This document shows positions 51,604 to 54,263 of a stretch of DNA of 54,263 nt, piece after piece. The notes under the pieces were generated by a model. That model searched no databases. It saw only the letters and a program-made list of their open reading frames with translations, and was not told the origin of the DNA. Position numbers and translations under genes: made by a program. Every line of letters begins with the position of its first letter. Within the stretch, counting starts at the first letter, position 1. Origin of the DNA: Antrodiella citrinella. Its lineage: Eukaryota > Basidiomycota > Agaricomycetes > Polyporales > Steccherinaceae. The DNA lies in the NCBI GenBank assembly GCA_004802725.1, contig SGPM01000155.1:7360-61622 (forward strand), in the 5' to 3' direction.

Positions 51604-53047
51604 ATGACTCCGGGATCAACATCGACCGAATCTTCCGTGTCCAAGTTTCTCCCTAACCCCAAGACTGTAGCAGTAAGTTACCATAATGACTTTGGATGCC
51701 GTGGTAGATGTTGACGCAGAGAGATCCGTCTAGATCGTAGGCTGCCCTTTCAGGTACACTTTTCCACCTTGCTGCATGAAGAGCGCTAAACATATTTCTT
51801 GTGCTTTCACTGACGTAGCGGTGGCCAGGTGCGTTCATTCACCCATCTTCATTCACACGACGCTAACAACGTATTCTGAAGCCTAAAGCCGGTGTAGACA
51901 AGGGTCCTATCCATCTCGTCGAAGCCGGTCTTCCCGAACAATTGCGCCAGCTCGGATGGAACGTCGTCTTCGACGGCCACCACCTCTTTGAAGAGATCTC
52001 CATCCAGGATGACCCCCCGATCGGAATTTTGAAGAACCCACGCCAGGTGTCGAAAGTATGTGAGGCTGTGGCGAAGACGGTTGGCTCGCATGCGAAGAAT
52101 GGGCAGCTGCCTCTAACCCTGGGCGGCGATCACTCGCTGGTGAGTGGGACGCGATGAACCTATATCGCGTCTACTGGTTATTGACTGGTTGCATGTGGGT
52201 GCAGGCGATGGGCACTATATCTGGGACACTCTCGTGCGTTCAATCCTCCATCTGCCATGTGTAACGCGATTGAACCCTCGTGCCGGTTTCATTTAGGCAG
52301 TACCCTAACGCATGCGTCATCTGGATCGACGCGCATGCTGACATCAATACAGCGTCAACCACAGATTCAGGTAAGGACCTCGGGGACATGTGTCTACGAA
52401 TCTCCCCGATTTACATATATCTCGTCATAGGAAACATTCACGGCATGCCCGTATCGTTCCTGCTCGGGCTCGAGTCCACGATCCCCGAATTCGCCTGGGT
52501 GAAGCCCAAGCTCACCGCGGACCGCCTCGTCTACATCGGTCTGCGCGACATCGATGCTGGAGAGAAACGCATCCTCAAGGAGAACAACATCAAGGCGTTC
52601 TCCATGCACGAGGTGGACAAGTACGGGATTGGTAAAGTTGTGGAGATGGCACTGGACCATGTCAACCCGAAGAGAGAGTTGCCTATCCATTTGAGCTTTG
52701 ATGTGGACGCTTTGGATCCCAGCGTTGCGCCTTCTACGGGCACCCCGGTATGTTCTGGCTTCGACATCGGGTAGCCCAAACCCAAGCTGACGTTGATCGA
52801 TAGGTCCGTGGTGGTCTGACGTTCAGAGAAGGCCACTACATCTGCGAAGCCATCTATGAGACCGGCTGTCTCGTATCTTTGGATCTCATGGAAGTTAACC
52901 CTTCGTTGGCCGATGCGGACGCGGTCAAGCAGACCGTTGCCGTAGGATGCTCCCTCGTCCGGGCTGCTCTTGGTGCGTACATTTTGTTTCTTTCCGTGAA
53001 AAACTTCTGATTCTATGTTGTATCATGAAGGCGAGACGTTGTTGTAA
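51604..53047 (+). CDS. CAR1: Arginase
   Basis: Nine exons sum to 963 nt, 320 residues: 51604-51672, 51734-51753, 51819-51828, 51882-52139, 52205-52233, 52297-52370, 52431-52747, 52804-52972, 53031-53047. All binuclear Mn site motifs are present: GGDHS (~115), DAHADIN (~139) and SFDVDALDP (~242), with EVNP near 290. The N-terminal IVGCPFSGGQPKAGVDKGP is assembled from four exons, including micro-exons of 20 and 10 nt. Arginase hydrolyses arginine to ornithine and urea in the cytosol, first step of arginine catabolism. The final 17-nt exon encodes the end GETLL. The neighbouring OPT transporter suggests a nitrogen-use context. Confidence 0.95.
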
Positions 53048-53469
53048 CACATACGCTATGTTGTTGTACCAAGTCTGTAATATGATCATCTTGGCTTCCC
53101 ATTTCCACTGGTACGCGCTGTGCCTCCGTTCCCATCTCCGAGCCGTCCACCAGCACCAGTTACGTGACATCTCACTCACGACGACTGTTGTTCGTTTGGC
53201 TTCAGACAGCGGCGCCTGTCCACATACTCAAGAAATAATTCTGCGGCGTCCGATGCGCCAGAGGGAAGATAAATATCAGAGAGATCGGGAGGTTTCAAAA
53301 CATTTCACGCCGAGCAGCAGAAGCATTGTTTGATTTTGCATCGTCTTTTCTTTCCAAACACAGAGAAATCAACGTCAACACCTGTGAATCGTTCCGCAGC
53401 CAAAACAGAGGTTCAAAAGATGACGAAGCAACATTTGCAAAAAGCGAGTGGAAAGGGATGCCAAGGTTG
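53048..53469. other. CAR1 3' region
   Basis: No gene recognised; it borders the short-repeat field. Confidence 0.45.
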
Positions 53470-53510
53470 TGGATTGAACACGATCGTCGTCCAGGATCGT
53501 GTTCAATCCA
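53470..53510. repeat. Perfect 16-bp inverted repeat
   Basis: TGGATTGAACACGATC (53470-53485) and GATCGTGTTCAATCCA (53495-53510) are exact reverse complements around a 9-nt loop. The arms carry the unit that recurs through the next 450 bp. Confidence 0.85.
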
Positions 53511-53965
53511 TGGTCCTGACATTAGAGAAAGGTGATGCAAAGAAGATCCAGGATCATGTTTAATCCATGGTCCTGGCATTGCTCCGTGAATAAAGTTCAA
53601 CGTTCAATCCACGGTCTTTGGCATTCCTAGCGGAAGAGGATTGTGTTCTGTTCACGGTGCTGTCAGTGCTTCATTCTGCTTTCAACGTTCAATCCACGGT
53701 CCAAGGTGATGCAAAGAAATATTATGGTGCTCAATCCACGGTTCACGGTCTTGGCACACCTTCGACATCGTGTTCAATCCACAGTCCTGATATTGCTTTC
53801 GTTTTGCTCTTCGACACGTTCCTACTCTTTCCTCTCAAAACACAAAGAGCTGCTTATCAACTGTAACAATTCATGAACCTGACACAACATCCCGCGACGG
53901 TTCCATGGGTGACCGTTAATCAGAAGCAAGTGCAAAAAATGCCAGGACCGTGGATTGAACACGGG
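53470..53965. repeat. Dispersed short repeat field (TTCAATCCACGG unit)
   Basis: A unit close to GTTCAATCCACGGTCCTG recurs at about 53500, 53558, 53601, 53686, 53730 and 53770 in direct orientation. It occurs inverted at 53470 and 53943. A second unit, AGGTGATGCAAAGAA, occurs at 53530 and 53704. Spacing is irregular (about 40-85 bp), so this is not a CRISPR or simple minisatellite. TTCAATCC resembles a Pol III B box, but no A box or cloverleaf is evident. Confidence 0.7.
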
Positions 53966-54015
53966 ACGGCAGGGTGGCCATACCTAGGGGGCGCTAAAAA
54001 AGGGTCGGGCGTTTC

Positions 54016-54033
54016 GAAAAGGGTACCCTTTTC
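54016..54033. repeat. 18-bp perfect palindrome
   Basis: GAAAAGGGTACCCTTTTC is self-complementary with no loop. Confidence 0.9.
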
Positions 54034-54041
54034 AGACGCCG

Positions 54042-54060
54042 GTAGGGTAGTCGACCCTAC
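54042..54060. repeat. 7-bp inverted repeat with 5-nt loop
   Basis: GTAGGGT (54042-54048) pairs with ACCCTAC (54054-54060). Confidence 0.85.
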
Positions 54061-54203
54061 GGATTGGGACACGTCACGTGCCCTCAAAACTTTTGGCCCA
54101 AGCTCAAGTTTTTCGCTGCGAAGCGCCCGTCGACGCGCCACATTTCGTTTTCGGCGACGCACACAACGGCACACGGGGTCAAGGGCGGAGGACAAGGGAT
54201 AGG

Positions 54204-54263
54204 ATGGCAGAGCTAATAACTACACAAGTAAGTTACATGTACTAGGTACTAATTTCTGCAGAA
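54204..54263 (+). CDS. Possible first exon of a gene truncated by the window edge
   Basis: ATGGCAGAGCTAATAACTAC opens at 54204. After eight codons a GTAAGT donor appears, followed by TACTAAT (branch-like) and CTGCAG just before the edge. This could be the start of a gene, perhaps transposon-borne. Too little sequence for identification. Confidence 0.25.

Larger units (their letters stand above)
53970..54203 (+). mobile_element. Possible DNA-transposon terminus (hAT-like), cut by window edge
   Basis: From 53970 the sequence changes abruptly to CAGGGTGGCCATACCTAGGG, resembling the CAGNG termini of hAT-type elements. Nested palindromes follow: GAAAAGGGTACCCTTTTC (54016-54033) and GTAGGGT/ACCCTAC (54042-54060). 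The candidate 8-bp target duplication would be the bases just before 53970. The other end is outside the window, so this is an inference. Confidence 0.3.

Noticed and set aside
53470..53965. CRISPR-like array
   Set aside because: Copies are irregularly spaced, diverged and in both orientations, and the genome is eukaryotic.

Overview
The window reads as nuclear DNA of a filamentous basidiomycete, most likely an agaricomycete. Protein-coding genes lie on both strands and are split by many small introns, mostly 48-65 bp with GT..AG ends. The repertoire is eukaryotic and fungal: PEX1, ZDS1, MAK21, PAF1, COQ6, an agaricomycete-style F-box protein, an OPT transporter, and a tRNA-Val gene with an intron at 37/38. 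I assembled the exon models by hand from splice signals and reading frame. Each main model closes to a whole number of codons. The species assignment is an inference.

Left part (1-15,300). The first ~1.25 kb is low-quality sequence with many N bases. It is followed by a TPR/SET-domain protein (+), COQ6 for ubiquinone synthesis (-), a tRNA-Val(UAC) gene (+), the cell-polarity/PP2A regulator ZDS1 (-), a long gene-poor stretch with uncertain small ORFs, and an NAD(P)-dependent extended SDR (+).

Middle (15,700-37,000). The 20-exon peroxisomal AAA-ATPase gene PEX1 (-) is followed by a small unknown gene (-), a Lys-rich membrane-anchored protein (+), ARG7 for arginine biosynthesis (-), ribosomal protein eL33 (+), an F-box protein (+), MAK21 for 60S assembly (-), and PAF1 for Pol II elongation (+). 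MAK21 and PAF1 are divergent and share a 250 bp promoter. An intron-split 110-residue unknown gene (-) lies head to head with a NUDT19-like Nudix hydrolase (+) that ends in a PTS1-like tripeptide.

Right part (37,500-54,263). A secreted type-B carboxylesterase (-) is followed by a broken multi-exon gene (-), the spliceosome-associated CWF19L1/Drn1 protein with three zinc knuckles (+), about 4 kb of mostly non-genic DNA with coding-like fragments, an oligopeptide (OPT) transporter (+) and arginase CAR1 (+) with two consecutive micro-exons. The right edge holds a dispersed short-repeat field, then a palindrome-rich segment resembling the end of a DNA transposon, with a possible gene start cut by the window.

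Functional links are loose, as is usual for fungal synteny. OPT and CAR1 both serve nitrogen acquisition, ARG7 makes ornithine that CAR1 also produces, and PEX1 and the Nudix enzyme are both peroxisome-related. I found no CRISPR array, prophage, secondary-metabolite cluster or clear novel defence system. The most noteworthy items are the cryptic or broken intron-rich genes, the arginase micro-exons, an intron whose retention would create a transmembrane helix, and the repeat/transposon-like right end.
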